64,000 nucleotides of DNA from Cyanobacteria bacterium FACHB-471 (GTDB lineage: Bacteria; Cyanobacteriota; Cyanobacteriia; Elainellales; Elainellaceae). This document shows, one piece after another, positions 8,137 to 17,502 of the stretch (position 1 is the first letter of the stretch; every line of letters starts with the position of its first letter). A program made the position numbers and the translations under genes. The notes beneath the pieces were generated by a model. The model saw only the letters and a list, made by a program, of their open reading frames with translations, was not told where the DNA came from and searched no databases. Location of the stretch: positions 62,001-126,000 of the forward strand of contig JACJOC010000065.1 in assembly GCA_014695345.1 (NCBI GenBank). Direction: 5' to 3'.

Positions 8137-9057
8137 CTAAAGGCATTGACTAACGGTAGCTACAACGGATTGTGATAGAGAATCAAAGTCATATCCGCCC
8201 TCCAAGCCAAAGACAGTGCGTCGGGTGATTTGCAGACAGAGTCTTGTGAATACGCCGTAATCCTCTGGTTGGAGTGCGATTTCTGCTAGCGGATCGGCTC
8301 GGGTCGCATCATATCCAGCGCTGACAATCAGCAAGTCAGGTTGGAAGGTACTAAGAAACGGAATTACTTTTTGCTCAAACAAGGGCTGGTAGTCTGCCAG
8401 GGTGCTACCCCGTTGCATCGGCAAATTCAGCACGTTATTAAAAGCGCCCCGTTCGTCCGCATCGCCAGTACCGGGGTAGAAAGGAGATTGGTGCAGTGAG
8501 CAGTAAGCTATCTGGGCATGGTTTTCGGCGATCGCCTGAGTGCCATTGCCGTGATGCACATCCCAGTCAAGGATTGCGACGCGATTTACCCCCGGTTGCT
8601 GAAGGGCGTAGTGAGCGGCGATCGCTGCATTTGCAAAGATGCAAAACCCCATGCCTCGCTGGGGCATCGCGTGATGTCCGGGTGGACGCGCTAGCACAAA
8701 GGCAGGTTCTCCGGTTGCCAGTGTTTGATCAATGCCGTCCAGCCAAGCGCTAGCCGCAAGCAAAGCAACATCATAGCTGCGGGGGGAAACAATCGTGTCT
8801 TGATCGATATAGCCACCGCCTCGGTTAGCTAGCTGTTGCACCGCAGCGATGTACTGCTGGGGATGAATTGCCTCTAAAGCAGCCATGAGCCGATCGCTTT
8901 GAGTGTGGATAGGAGTGGGCGATCGCCAATCCAACTGATCAGCCCACGGTGCAGCTTTGAGAGCTTTTGTGATGGCAGTTAAGCGACCTGGTTTCTCAGG
9001 ATGATAAACGCCAGTATCATGATCCAAAAATTCATCGGAATAAAAAATAGGCAGCAT
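8137..9057 (-). CDS. histone deacetylase superfamily protein
   Basis: 306 aa, a typical length. All hallmark motifs of the Zn-dependent arginase/deacetylase fold are present: ARPPGHHA (tandem catalytic histidines), ILDWDVHHGNGTQ (zinc-binding Asp-x-His), SAGYDATRADPLAE (second zinc Asp region) and LEGGYD. Bacterial members deacetylate small molecules or proteins, such as acetylpolyamines or acetoin-pathway substrates; the substrate here cannot be assigned. The gene stands alone, convergent with DUF3105. Confidence 0.9.
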   Translation of the reverse strand: MLPIFYSDEFLDHDTGVYHPEKPGRLTAITKALKAAPWADQLDWRSPTPIHTQSDRLMAALEAIHPQQYIAAVQQLANRGGGYIDQDTIVSPRSYDVALLAASAWLDGIDQTLATGEPAFVLARPPGHHAMPQRGMGFCIFANAAIAAHYALQQPGVNRVAILDWDVHHGNGTQAIAENHAQIAYCSLHQSPFYPGTGDADERGAFNNVLNLPMQRGSTLADYQPLFEQKVIPFLSTFQPDLLIVSAGYDATRADPLAEIALQPEDYGVFTRLCLQITRRTVFGLEGGYDFDSLSQSVVATVSQCL

Positions 9058-9372
9058 AGCCTCAGTCCAAAAGTTTAATTTTAGAGCCTACTTAAAGGGA
9101 GTGTCGTTTGGGCGATCGCCTGACTAGCAAAGGGTTAATGGAGGTTTGGGCAGGTTAATCTGAATTGCCAAAAGTTAAATATTTAAAGATGCATCATAGA
9201 GACTTTATAGATTTTGTCCTCGTTCTAGCAACACAATTTAGATTATTGAAGTCGTTAGAATTGACGGGAATGCATCTTCTTCGAGTACTGAGGGTTTTAA
9301 ATACAGGTATTTCTCTGAGTTAGTTTTACCTGACCTAAGTGGTTCCATCAACCGACCAGCCACCCATCGACG
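9058..9372. other. intergenic region upstream of kinase gene
   Basis: A 315-bp spacer between divergent genes, AT-rich with one HIP1 site near 9113. It must hold promoters for both neighbours. No operator, RNA gene or hairpin stands out. Confidence 0.4.
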
Positions 9373-11268
9373 ATGAGCCAAATTCCACAGACCCATCCTG
9401 CTACCACTTTAGGGGGACGCTACAAAGTCATCAGCCAACTGGGTGCTGGTGGGTTTGGTCAAACTTTTTTGGCGCAAGACCTCCATTTACCAGGGCATCC
9501 TCGCTGCGTCGTTAAGCGCTTGCTGCCACAGACGAGTGACGACAAAAGTCTGCAAATGGCGAGACGCCTGTTTGACACCGAAGCCCGAGCGCTCTACCAG
9601 TTGGGCAGCCACAACCAGATTCCGACTTTGTTTGCTCACTTTGAGGAGAATCAAGAGTTTTATCTGGCTCAAGAATTTATTGAAGGTGAATCGCTCACCC
9701 ACCCGCTGAGGAAAGGAAAAACCTGGCCCGAAGATCAGGTAATTGCCTTACTGCGAGATATTCTTCAGGTTTTGGTGTTTGTGCATGAGCAGCAGGTAAT
9801 TCACCGCGATATCAAGCCCTCTAACCTGATGCGGCGGCGCAAAGACGGCCGAATTGTGCTGATCGACTTTGGTGCAGTGAAGCAGGTCAGCACTCAAAGC
9901 GCCAATCCTGACACAGGCATCACTGATTTGACGGTTTCGATTGGGACTCAGGGCTACATCCCAAATGAACAATTGGCCGGCAAGCCGCGCTTTAGCAGTG
10001 ACGTTTACGCAGTTGGAGTGATTGGAATTCAGGCTTTAACTGGCATTCACCCGAAACGGCTGGGAGACCACCCTGAAACTGGAGAAATAGACTGGCGCGA
10101 TCGCGTCCCCGAAGTCAGTTCTGAACTTGCAGAAATTTTGGAATGCATGGTGCGCTATGACTTCCGCGATCGCTACCCGACTGCCGTAGAAGCCCTGGAA
10201 GCCTTTCAAGAACTCCCAGTTGGGGTGACTGAGTTTTTACCGCCCCTACCTGAATTTGTCGACACACCACTGGAATCTTCCTTTTCAGGTACAGAGACGA
10301 CCGCGTCAGAGCTGATGTCCGCTTCCACGAGCGTGTTTAACCCTTCCGACACGACCGTTCAAATTTCAATGCTATCTCTAGAGTCAGAGACGGCTCCCTG
10401 CCAGATTCAATCGGATGAACTGAATGGAAATGGGCTTGAGAACCCTGAGCCAGCATCCACTCCACTCCAGGCTTCACAGAAGGAAGAACGGTCATTCGGC
10501 TATAAGCGGCGATTGGCAAAGCTTGGCTTTGGGCTAGGACTGGCTGGGCTTGCCACCGCAGGTACAACGTTTGTCGCGATGCAGACAGATGCTTTTTTGC
10601 AGCCTGTTAGCCCTCCGATTGAAACGGTTGGTTCTCATGCGGGCACTCCCGCTATGCCGATGATTCGCTCACTTGCGGCTCCAAACCTGCCTGCACCAGA
10701 AGAATGGGCAGCAAAAATGCAAAGCCGTGCCGATCGCCTGCTACAGAGTGGGCAGTTTCAACAAGCGCTAGAAGCATACAACGGACTACTTGCCCTTGAG
10801 CCAGCGAATGCTAAGGCGTACTGGGGACGTTGTCACAGCCTTACCTATTTGCAGCAACCTGCCGAAGCTGCTGTCGCCTGTGACGATGCCTTGGCGATCA
10901 ACCCCAATTATGCTGAAGCTTACTGGAGTAAAGGACGAGCTTACCGAGAGCAGGGGCGATCGCTCCAGTCGCTCAGGCTATTTGAACGGGCAACCCAACT
11001 AAAGCCAGACCTGGTTGGGGCGTGGGTTGATATGGGCATCACGTTACAAAGCTTTGGGCGATCGGTGGAGGCAATTTCGGCGCTAGACCGAGCGATCGCC
11101 CTTGATCGCAATTCCGTAGAAGCTTGGGCTACTAGAGGGCAAGCGCTGTGGAACTTGGGTCGCTTTGATCAGGCGATCGCATCTCTCGACAAAGCCTTAC
11201 AAATTCAGCCCGATCATCCACAAGCTGGCCCTTTACGTCAGCAAGCACGAGAACGATTGGGTTATTAA
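9373..11268 (+). CDS. Ser/Thr protein kinase with C-terminal TPR repeats
   Basis: 631 aa. The Hanks-type kinase domain (about 15-270) has a Gly-loop LGAGGFGQTF, catalytic lysine in CVVKRLLP, catalytic loop HRDIKPSNLM and metal-binding DFG in IDFGAVKQ. A low-complexity linker (270-375) leads to a membrane segment near 380-405 (LAKLGFGLGLAGLATAG). Four or so TPR units then fill 445-631 (for example AIASLDKALQIQPDHPQA). The TPRs are probably periplasmic or lumenal and the kinase cytoplasmic. Cyanobacterial kinases of this layout (Spk type) act in stress and motility signalling; the target is unknown. The zinc-ribbon PP2C phosphatase at 21.9 kb is a possible antagonist (inference). Confidence 0.9.
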   Translation: MSQIPQTHPATTLGGRYKVISQLGAGGFGQTFLAQDLHLPGHPRCVVKRLLPQTSDDKSLQMARRLFDTEARALYQLGSHNQIPTLFAHFEENQEFYLAQEFIEGESLTHPLRKGKTWPEDQVIALLRDILQVLVFVHEQQVIHRDIKPSNLMRRRKDGRIVLIDFGAVKQVSTQSANPDTGITDLTVSIGTQGYIPNEQLAGKPRFSSDVYAVGVIGIQALTGIHPKRLGDHPETGEIDWRDRVPEVSSELAEILECMVRYDFRDRYPTAVEALEAFQELPVGVTEFLPPLPEFVDTPLESSFSGTETTASELMSASTSVFNPSDTTVQISMLSLESETAPCQIQSDELNGNGLENPEPASTPLQASQKEERSFGYKRRLAKLGFGLGLAGLATAGTTFVAMQTDAFLQPVSPPIETVGSHAGTPAMPMIRSLAAPNLPAPEEWAAKMQSRADRLLQSGQFQQALEAYNGLLALEPANAKAYWGRCHSLTYLQQPAEAAVACDDALAINPNYAEAYWSKGRAYREQGRSLQSLRLFERATQLKPDLVGAWVDMGITLQSFGRSVEAISALDRAIALDRNSVEAWATRGQALWNLGRFDQAIASLDKALQIQPDHPQAGPLRQQARERLGY

Positions 11269-11270
11269 TA

Positions 11271-11408
11271 GCCGTTAGTAATTAGTAGTAGTAATTAGTA
11301 GAAAGTAGTTACCTGTCTTTTTAGGCAGGTTGCTGGAGGCGATCGCTCTTAATCCACTCCGACACCCCTTCAATGTTGCCTGTACTTACTAACAGAACCC
11401 TACTTTTC
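11271..11408. other. post-kinase spacer with TAGTAATTAGTA repeats
   Basis: Contains repeated TAGTAATTAGTA (11277-11301) and a weak ACCTG...CAGGT hairpin (11311-11330) with T-rich loop, probably the end of the kinase transcript. Nothing coding was seen. Confidence 0.35.
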
Positions 11409-11450
11409 GTTACTAATTATACAAGAATAAGTGAGTCAAGCTTTTAACCT
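11409..11450 (+). promoter_or_regulatory. candidate NtcA-activated promoter for the Nit1C cluster
   Basis: GTT (11409-11411), eight bases, then TAC (11420-11422) is one mismatch from the NtcA consensus GTA-N8-TAC. Exactly 22 bases later is TAACCT (11445-11450), fitting the TAN3T minus-10 box of NtcA class II promoters. It lies about 150 bp before the Sll0783-family gene, whose Synechocystis relative is induced by nitrogen starvation. The arrangement is seen directly; the function is inferred. Confidence 0.55.
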
Positions 11451-11597
11451 GCAATCAACAGCCGAATTAGATTGCAGACAAGCGCAACGAAATGGATCTC
11501 GGATCAAGCATTTGTCTCAATCTCAGCAGATATTTGGATTCTTAACTCAGGTTAGTTAAGAGACTGTTGGACTTGACCCACTTTTCAGGAGACAACT

Positions 11598-12080
11598 ATG
11601 CCTTCAGTTGAAATTCCCGCGCATCAAGCAGGTGACTTTTTTGTTGATTACGAAGAGAAAGTATTTCCCGATGTGCAGGCAGAACCGGGCGAAAAAGCTC
11701 TCGTAACATTCCACACTGTTGCATTTGAAGGATCAATTGGTCTGGTCAATCTACTGCAATCGCTGCGTCTGCTGCGTAAAGGGTTTGAGACTTCAATTTT
11801 GCTGTACGGACCAGGAGTTACCTTGGGCGTTCAGCGAGGCTTCCCAAAAATTGGAGATGAAGCATTTCCTGGACACCAAAACTTCAACAATCAGCTCAGC
11901 AAGTTTATGGCTGAAGGGGGAAAGGTTTATGCGTGCCGCTTTGCCCTGCAAGCGCTGTATGGTCATGGTGAACCCTCTCTGATCGCCGGAATTCGTCCGA
12001 TCAGCCCCCTGGATGTGTTGGACTTGGTGCTGATGCACCGCAAGGAGGGAGCTTTTATTTTAGACACCTGGACGCTGTAG
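11598..12080 (+). CDS. MSMEG_0572/Sll0783 family nitrogen-starvation response protein
   Basis: 160 aa, DsrE/DsrF-like fold by family knowledge, with strong AGGAGA ribosome-binding site 6 bp before the ATG. The opening [24 protein letters not shown] and the later [16 protein letters not shown] match the Sll0783 family. In Synechocystis Sll0783 is induced by nitrogen starvation and needed for normal polyhydroxybutyrate accumulation; the biochemical role is not known. It is the first gene of the Nit1C-type cluster, separated from the nitrilase by a 167-bp spacer with an inverted repeat, so it may be expressed more strongly than the rest. Confidence 0.9.
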   Translation: MPSVEIPAHQAGDFFVDYEEKVFPDVQAEPGEKALVTFHTVAFEGSIGLVNLLQSLRLLRKGFETSILLYGPGVTLGVQRGFPKIGDEAFPGHQNFNNQLSKFMAEGGKVYACRFALQALYGHGEPSLIAGIRPISPLDVLDLVLMHRKEGAFILDTWTL

Positions 12081-12092
12081 GGAAGAGTTCTT

Positions 12093-12206
12093 GGTCATCG
12101 GTCATGAGTTATTCATCACTTGTCATTGCTTGTTTATCATTTGCGGCTTGCCATTATTCATTGGCTCCTACACTTGCAAATAACCAATGACAAGTAACCG
12201 ATGACC
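12093..12206. repeat. inverted repeat between Sll0783-family gene and nitrilase
   Basis: GGTCATCGGT (12093-12102) plus ACTTGTCATTG (about 12118-12128) is mirrored by CAATGACAAGT and ACCGATGACC (12185-12206). Additional TCATT-type words fill the loop. It resembles the 'tgtcattggtcattgg' type dispersed repeats of cyanobacteria and may fold in RNA, tuning read-through into the nitrilase. Confidence 0.6.
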
Positions 12207-12247
12207 GGCTTACCATCACTCACTATCTCCCCCGTTAAGGAAAATCT

Positions 12248-13291
12248 ATGGATTACTCACGAACTGTTAGGGCGGCTGCGGTGCAGATTAGTCCGGTGCT
12301 GTTTAGCCGTGAGGGAACGGTTGAGAAAGTGTTAGAGGCGATCGCCCAAGCTGCTAAAGCAGGGGCAAATCTGGTTGTATTTCCAGAAACTTTTGTTCCC
12401 TACTATCCCTATTTCTCATTCATTCAACCCCCCGTGTTGATGGGTAAGGAACACATGCGGCTTTATGAGGAAGCTGTAGAGGTGCCGGGAGCCGTGACAG
12501 AGGCAGTGAGTCAGGCGGCTCGGACCGCCAACATCGTTGTAGTTTTAGGGGTAAATGAGCGGGAGAATGGTTCCATCTACAACGCTCAACTCATCTTTGA
12601 TGCAGATGGAACACTTGTGTTGAAGCGGCGTAAAATTACGCCAACTTATCATGAGCGGATGGTATGGGGGCAAGGAGATGGGTCGGGGCTAAAAGTGGTG
12701 AATACTGCGGTGGGAATGGTTGGAGCTCTTGCCTGCTGGGAACATTACAATCCGCTTGCCCGCTATGCTTTGATGGCCCAACATGAACAAATTCACTGTG
12801 CTCAGTTTCCTGGCTCAATGGTTGGACAAATCTTTGCTGACCAGATGGAAGTCACCATTCGCCATCATGCTTTAGAGTCGGGCTGTTTTGTGGTGAATGC
12901 AACAGGTTGGCTCACACCTGAGCAGATTGCCCAAATCACGCCAGACGAAAAGATGCAGCGGGTGTTAACAGGTGGCTGCCACACTGCGATCATTAGTCCA
13001 GAAGGAACTCACCTTTGCCCCCCTGTGACAGAAGGGGAGGGGATGGCGATCGCCGATCTAGACTTCTCTCTTATCACTAAGCGTAAACGAATGATGGATT
13101 CGGTCGGTCACTATGCCCGTCCTGACTTACTTCAGCTTCGTCTCAATATCGATGCAAGACCGTTTATGAGCGCAGAGATGCACCATCAGGCAATCCCTGC
13201 TGAACAATTGCTGAATGGAGAAGCAGCTAACGAGCATGAACAAACAAAACTTGATTACAGAGTTACAGTCTCACGGTTTGCGATGGATTGA
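12248..13291 (+). CDS. Nit1-type nitrilase (Sll0784 family)
   Basis: 347 aa. The Glu-Lys-Cys triad of the nitrilase superfamily is visible: E46 in VVFPETF, K128 in [17 protein letters not shown] and C162 in [15 protein letters not shown]. The WEHYNPL context is typical of true nitrilases, which convert R-CN to an acid (or amide) plus ammonia. Clade placement (Nit1) rests mainly on the neighbourhood. In Pseudomonas the equivalent nit1C cluster supports growth on cyanide as nitrogen source; the natural substrate in cyanobacteria is not settled. Ribosome-binding site AAGGAAA precedes the ATG. The 3' end overlaps the radical SAM gene by 56 bp, showing close coupling. Confidence 0.92.
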   Translation: MDYSRTVRAAAVQISPVLFSREGTVEKVLEAIAQAAKAGANLVVFPETFVPYYPYFSFIQPPVLMGKEHMRLYEEAVEVPGAVTEAVSQAARTANIVVVLGVNERENGSIYNAQLIFDADGTLVLKRRKITPTYHERMVWGQGDGSGLKVVNTAVGMVGALACWEHYNPLARYALMAQHEQIHCAQFPGSMVGQIFADQMEVTIRHHALESGCFVVNATGWLTPEQIAQITPDEKMQRVLTGGCHTAIISPEGTHLCPPVTEGEGMAIADLDFSLITKRKRMMDSVGHYARPDLLQLRLNIDARPFMSAEMHHQAIPAEQLLNGEAANEHEQTKLDYRVTVSRFAMD

Positions 13292-14330
13292 CCCAGCCGT
13301 TGGTGCATCAGGGCGTAAGGGTGGTGCAGGGCCTTCAGACCATAAAGCAATAACTATTGATGACACGACGGTGATGGTACCCATTTTCACCGATGGAGCG
13401 GCTGAATCGCCCTATGCGATTGAAGTTGGGGATGCTCAAGTGCTGCCAATGCTGAAGCTAGACGGGGAGGCGATCGCCCCCATCTCATTTCCTACACAAC
13501 CAAAGTTTTACAGTCTCACTACTGCCGACGGCATTCCTTATTGGAAGATTGCTTTGCTCCATTCTCATAATGTGCTGGCAACCACCGTACTGCAAACCTG
13601 TATGCGCTATGGCGATCGCGCCACAGCCTGCCAGTTTTGCGCCATTGGTCAATCTTTGGCAGCAGAACGCACGATCGCCCGTAAATCACCTCAACAGTTG
13701 GCAGAAGTGGCAGAAGCCGCTGTGCGCCTGGATGGGGTGAAACACATGGTGATGACGACAGGAACGCCAAATACAAGCGATCGCGGTGCTGCTTATCTAA
13801 CTGAGTGCGCCAAAGTGATTAAATCTAGGGTAAGTCTCCCAATTCAGGCACAGTGTGAACCACCCGATGACTTTATCTGGTTCGAGCGAATGCAAGCGGC
13901 TGGGGTAGACAGCCTGGGAATGCATTTGGAGGCGGCTGACCCACAGGTTCGAGCCAAAATCATGCCAGGTAAAGCAGAAGTCCCGCTTGAGTATTATTTT
14001 GAGGCATTTGAGGCGGCTGTGAAAGTGTTTGGTCGGGGACAGGTGAGTACTTACCTGTTAGCAGGATTGGGCGACTCACTTTACACATTGTTAGAGATCT
14101 CGCAGAAGTTAATTGATGTCGGTGTTTATCCTTTTGTAGTGCCATTTGTGCCGATCAGCGGTACTCCTTTGGCGAATTACAAACCACCTAATAGTGAGTT
14201 TATGTTTGCGCTCTATCAGCAAATTGGAGCAATGCTGCAACGATCGGGACTGGCTTCTACGGAAGTTAAAGCAGGTTGCGCCAAATGTGGTGCTTGTTCC
14301 GCTCTTTCAACCTTTGAAACGTCTGCCTAG
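13236..14330 (+). CDS. MSMEG_0568 family radical SAM protein (Sll0785-like)
   Basis: 364 aa from ATG 13236 (an ATG at 13215 is also possible). It resembles the biotin-synthase-type TIM-barrel radical SAM enzymes. The cluster cysteines are spaced C-x9-C-x2-C ([15 protein letters not shown]) instead of C-x3-C-x2-C. A second group, CAKCGAC, sits at the C-terminus and could bind another iron-sulfur cluster. The family is defined by its place in the Nit1C cluster; the reaction is unknown. The start lies inside the nitrilase gene. The gene is followed after 31 bp by the GNAT gene. Confidence 0.88.
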   Translation: MNKQNLITELQSHGLRWIDPAVGASGRKGGAGPSDHKAITIDDTTVMVPIFTDGAAESPYAIEVGDAQVLPMLKLDGEAIAPISFPTQPKFYSLTTADGIPYWKIALLHSHNVLATTVLQTCMRYGDRATACQFCAIGQSLAAERTIARKSPQQLAEVAEAAVRLDGVKHMVMTTGTPNTSDRGAAYLTECAKVIKSRVSLPIQAQCEPPDDFIWFERMQAAGVDSLGMHLEAADPQVRAKIMPGKAEVPLEYYFEAFEAAVKVFGRGQVSTYLLAGLGDSLYTLLEISQKLIDVGVYPFVVPFVPISGTPLANYKPPNSEFMFALYQQIGAMLQRSGLASTEVKAGCAKCGACSALSTFETSA

Positions 14331-14361
14331 TCACCTATAATCACACACTGCAATATCATTC

Positions 14362-14883
14362 ATGACTACCTCATCCTACACTTACAAGTTAGCGGCTTCA
14401 GCTTCTGAATATGAGGCGTATTGCGAATTGCGGCAAATGATTTTTGCAGAAGAACAAGGCTTGTTTGAACGTGATGATGAGGATCAATGGGACGCGATCG
14501 CCTATCCTATTGTCGCTCTCAACGCATCAAAACAAGTGGTTGGTGTAGTGCGAATTTATGAGACAGAGCCAGAAGTCTGGTATGGCGGCAGGCTTGGTGT
14601 TCATCCTGATTACCGTCGTGTTGGGCAAATTGGTCGTGGTTTGATTTACAAAGCTGTAACCACTGCAAACACTTGGGGCTGTCGTCAATTTTTGGCAACT
14701 GTGCAGCTTCAAAACGTGAAATTCTTTCGGCGGCAGCATTGGCACTCACTTGAAGAAATAGTGATTTGCGATCGCCCCCACCATATGATGCAAGCAGACC
14801 TGGAATACTATCCTCCCAGCAGCGAACCTCGTCCCGCCATTGGGTATTGGAGATTAGGAATGAGAGAACTAGAGGCCTCATAA
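14362..14883 (+). CDS. MSMEG_0567/Sll0786 family GNAT N-acetyltransferase
   Basis: 173 aa with one GNAT fold. The acetyl-CoA pyrophosphate loop is seen as GGRLGVHPDYRRVGQIGRG (about residues 74-92). YCELRQMIFAEEQGLF near the start is characteristic of the family member in this cluster. It presumably acylates an amine intermediate of the Nit1C pathway (inference). In some bacteria this domain is fused to the AIR-synthase-like protein encoded next; here they are separate genes 9 bp apart, which supports a shared step. Confidence 0.88.
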   Translation: MTTSSYTYKLAASASEYEAYCELRQMIFAEEQGLFERDDEDQWDAIAYPIVALNASKQVVGVVRIYETEPEVWYGGRLGVHPDYRRVGQIGRGLIYKAVTTANTWGCRQFLATVQLQNVKFFRRQHWHSLEEIVICDRPHHMMQADLEYYPPSSEPRPAIGYWRLGMRELEAS

Positions 14884-14892
14884 CAATCAATT

Positions 14893-15876
14893 GTGAAACT
14901 CATTGAACTGGTAACAACCCTACGTCAATCCATCGGAGTGCTACAAAAGCAAGATATCCAGCTTGCCGCTAAATACCTAAAGCAATTTTCCCCTTCACTC
15001 CCAATCCCTAATCCCCAATCCCCGAACTCCCTTATTGGTGATGACTGTGCTGCCATCCCCGACCAGGACGGCTACCTTCTCCTAGCAGCAGAAGGGATGT
15101 GGGATGTACTGGTGGAGTCAGAACCTTGGTTTGCGGGTTGGTGCGCCGTGATGGTAAACGTCAGCGATATTTACGCAATGGGAGGTCGCCCGATCGCCGT
15201 TGTAGATACCCTATGGGGCACATCTGCAACAGTTATAGAAGCAGTCTGGTCAGGTATGACGGCTGCTTCAAAAGCTTACAGCGTGCCAATTGTGGGTGGG
15301 CACAGTAACTATCACAGCCCCTACAATGCACTGTCAGTGGCGATTTTAGGACGAGCAACTCACTTGCTCAGTAGCTTTAATGCTAAGCCGGGAGATACAT
15401 TGCTGCTGGCGATCGACCTCCGGGGTAAGGCACATCCCAAATATCCGTTTTGGAATGCTGCTACCTCTGGTGCTTCCAGTCGTCTTAGAGAAAACTTGGA
15501 GCTATTGCCAAAATTAGCAGAGACAGGACTTTGTGATGCAGCTAAAGATGTCAGTATGGGCGGCATGATTGGCACTCTTTTAATGCTGCTGGAAACTTCT
15601 AGGTGTGGTGCTGTAGTTGACCTGGAAGCGATCGCTCCTCCCCCAGACTTGACCCTAGAAAAGTGGTTACTCTGTTTCCCCAGCTATGGCTTTCTGCTCA
15701 GCGTTCGCCCCGAACATGTTGCAGCCGTTCAAACCTGTTTTCGGGAAAAAGAATTAAGCTGTGAGGCGATCGCCCAAATTACAGATTCTCAACAATTAAT
15801 CTTGACCTACAAAAGTGAAACAGAGATATTTTGGGATCTTACACAAGAGAACTTGACAGGGTTTGCACCAATCTAA
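14893..15876 (+). CDS. Sll0787 family AIR synthase-related protein
   Basis: 327 aa, GTG start 9 bp after the GNAT stop. It belongs to the PurM/ThiL/SelD ATP-binding family: IGDDCAA (residues about 48-54), YAMGGRPIAVVDTLW and GGHSNYHSPYNALS are the nucleotide and metal-binding segments. PurM-like enzymes activate a carbonyl, amide or phosphate with ATP; the substrate here is unknown. Just before the IGDDCAA motif the protein carries a Pro/Asn/Ser-rich insert (SPSLPIPNPQSPNS) encoded by CCCAATCC-type tandem repeats (about 14991-15031), evidently tolerated in frame. Confidence 0.88.
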   Translation: MKLIELVTTLRQSIGVLQKQDIQLAAKYLKQFSPSLPIPNPQSPNSLIGDDCAAIPDQDGYLLLAAEGMWDVLVESEPWFAGWCAVMVNVSDIYAMGGRPIAVVDTLWGTSATVIEAVWSGMTAASKAYSVPIVGGHSNYHSPYNALSVAILGRATHLLSSFNAKPGDTLLLAIDLRGKAHPKYPFWNAATSGASSRLRENLELLPKLAETGLCDAAKDVSMGGMIGTLLMLLETSRCGAVVDLEAIAPPPDLTLEKWLLCFPSYGFLLSVRPEHVAAVQTCFREKELSCEAIAQITDSQQLILTYKSETEIFWDLTQENLTGFAPI

Positions 15877-15892
15877 ATTTATCTATTAGTCA

Positions 15893-17086
15893 ATGGTGAA
15901 CTCACTTCGGATTGCTTTTTTTACCTATTCGACAAAACCCCGGGGTAGCGTGGTTCATACATTGGAAGTTGCAGAGGCTTTACAGGAATTGGGGCACTCT
16001 GTTTGTGTTTATGCTTTGGATAAAGACGGCACAGGATTTTATCGATCGCTCCAGTGTGATCATGTTTTGGTACCTGCAAAAGAGGTGACAGGCGGAATCG
16101 ATCAGTTAATCAAACAAAGAATTCAGGAGTTTGTAGACTATCTCAGTCAGGAAAAACCAGTTTATGACTACTATCACGCGCAGGATTGCTTAAGTGCAAA
16201 TGCTTTGTCGGAGCTGCGATCGCGCCATCACATTCCTCACTTTGCGCGAACGGTGCATCACATTGATGCGTTTAATAGTCCTTACCTACAAACCTGCCAG
16301 GACCGCTCAATTCGGGAACCTGATTTGTGTCTTTGTGTGAGCGATCGCTGGCAAACTGCCCTACAGGAGCAATACCAAATTCATGCCCCCAAAGTAATTA
16401 ATGGTGTGAATACGACTTACTTCTCCTCTGATTATGATGGTTCTGAAGCCGATGTGAAAAAGCTGGGACTGAGCGGTCAGCCAATTTACCTCACTGTCGG
16501 TGGCATTGAGCCTCGCAAAAACTCGATCACTCTCCTGCGAGCCTTTGCTCAAGTGTTAACTCGTTATCCTAATGCTCAACTGGTGATTGCAGGAGGGGCA
16601 ACGCTGTTTGACTATCAGCCTTATCGCGATGAGTTTTTTCAACTTGCTGAAAGGTTAGGAGTGGCGATCGCCAAGTCACTCATCCTACCAGGAGTTATCT
16701 CCACCGCTGACTTGCCTGCTCTTTATCGCATTGCCGATGCTTTTGTTTTTCCTTCCCTTAAAGAGGGATGGGGACTGGTGGTGTTGGAAGCAATGGCTTC
16801 TGGTATTCCCGTAATTACTTCAAATATTGCTCCATTTACTGAGTTTTTGTCTGAGCGAGAAGCACTTTTGGTTGATCCGAAGAGTGAGGAGGCGATCGCC
16901 CAAGCCATGCAAACTATTGTTCAACCTCAGATAGTCCAGTCTTTTAAGGAGCAAGGCATTCAGGTGGCTAAGCGCTACACCTGGAAACAGTCTGCCAAGC
17001 TCCACTTAACTCACTATCAACAGCTTTCAACTTCTCCAGTCCCTAACCCTCAATCTCACCATGCCAGAAATCCGCTTTCAAATTGA
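15893..17086 (+). CDS. MSMEG_0565 family glycosyltransferase
   Basis: 397 aa, GT-B fold, GT4-like. RIAFFTYSTKPRGSVVHTLEVAEAL at the N-terminus carries the acceptor-domain loop. The C-terminal nucleotide-sugar domain has GGIEPRKNSITLLRAF, then FVFPSLKEGWGLVVLEAMASG with the conserved E-x7-E arrangement of GT4 enzymes. It presumably glycosylates the Nit1C pathway product. The last ~15 residues (SPVPNPQSHHARNPLSN) derive from a CCCTAACC-type repeat and probably are non-functional. The gene overlaps the next one by 26 bp. Confidence 0.88.
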   Translation: MVNSLRIAFFTYSTKPRGSVVHTLEVAEALQELGHSVCVYALDKDGTGFYRSLQCDHVLVPAKEVTGGIDQLIKQRIQEFVDYLSQEKPVYDYYHAQDCLSANALSELRSRHHIPHFARTVHHIDAFNSPYLQTCQDRSIREPDLCLCVSDRWQTALQEQYQIHAPKVINGVNTTYFSSDYDGSEADVKKLGLSGQPIYLTVGGIEPRKNSITLLRAFAQVLTRYPNAQLVIAGGATLFDYQPYRDEFFQLAERLGVAIAKSLILPGVISTADLPALYRIADAFVFPSLKEGWGLVVLEAMASGIPVITSNIAPFTEFLSEREALLVDPKSEEAIAQAMQTIVQPQIVQSFKEQGIQVAKRYTWKQSAKLHLTHYQQLSTSPVPNPQSHHARNPLSN

Positions 17087-17351
17087 ACTACCCGACGGTT
17101 CTCAGGAAGTTTGTTACTCGCCTTCTCTAGTTGTGCGTCAATATTTTGAGGAAGGAAGTGAGTATCCGTTAACAGATTTTGTTGAGCGATCGCGCACTGC
17201 TTTGAATATTGCTAGCGATCGCGTCAAAGCAAAATACGGCTTTTCGTGTAGTTTGGCGATCGGGCAACTGCGCCAGATTGAAACAATGGCAATAAAATAT
17301 GCAGAGTTACCTGACCCGAAAGTGCGACTGATCAAATTTATCGAGAATTAA
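17061..17351 (+). CDS. MSMEG_0570 family nitrogen-starvation response protein
   Basis: 96 aa. Opening MPEIRFQIELPDGS, then CYSPSLVVRQYFEEGSEYPL and a C-terminal KYGFSCSLAIGQL match this small family, which is known almost only from Nit1C clusters. No catalytic motif is evident. It is the last gene of the cluster on this strand and starts inside the glycosyltransferase gene. The cluster's usual flavin-dependent MSMEG_0569 oxidoreductase is not seen here. Confidence 0.88.
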   Translation: MPEIRFQIELPDGSQEVCYSPSLVVRQYFEEGSEYPLTDFVERSRTALNIASDRVKAKYGFSCSLAIGQLRQIETMAIKYAELPDPKVRLIKFIEN

Positions 17352-17502
17352 AAAAATCTTTCAACGAAATACTGCCACACTTGGAACAATTGAGCCATCG
17401 CTAAACTCGTGCAATCCGTGGTCATTCCGTTAAAAATGAGGCTGTCTGTTATACATTAAGCTGAGTGAATGGAGCAAAGGGATTGCCCTTCAGGTAAAGC
17501 AC

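Noticed and set aside
8496-8753. Open frame opposite the deacetylase gene
   Set aside because: Arg/Ser-rich translation typical of the antisense of a GC-skewed coding region; the deacetylase motifs are on the other strand.
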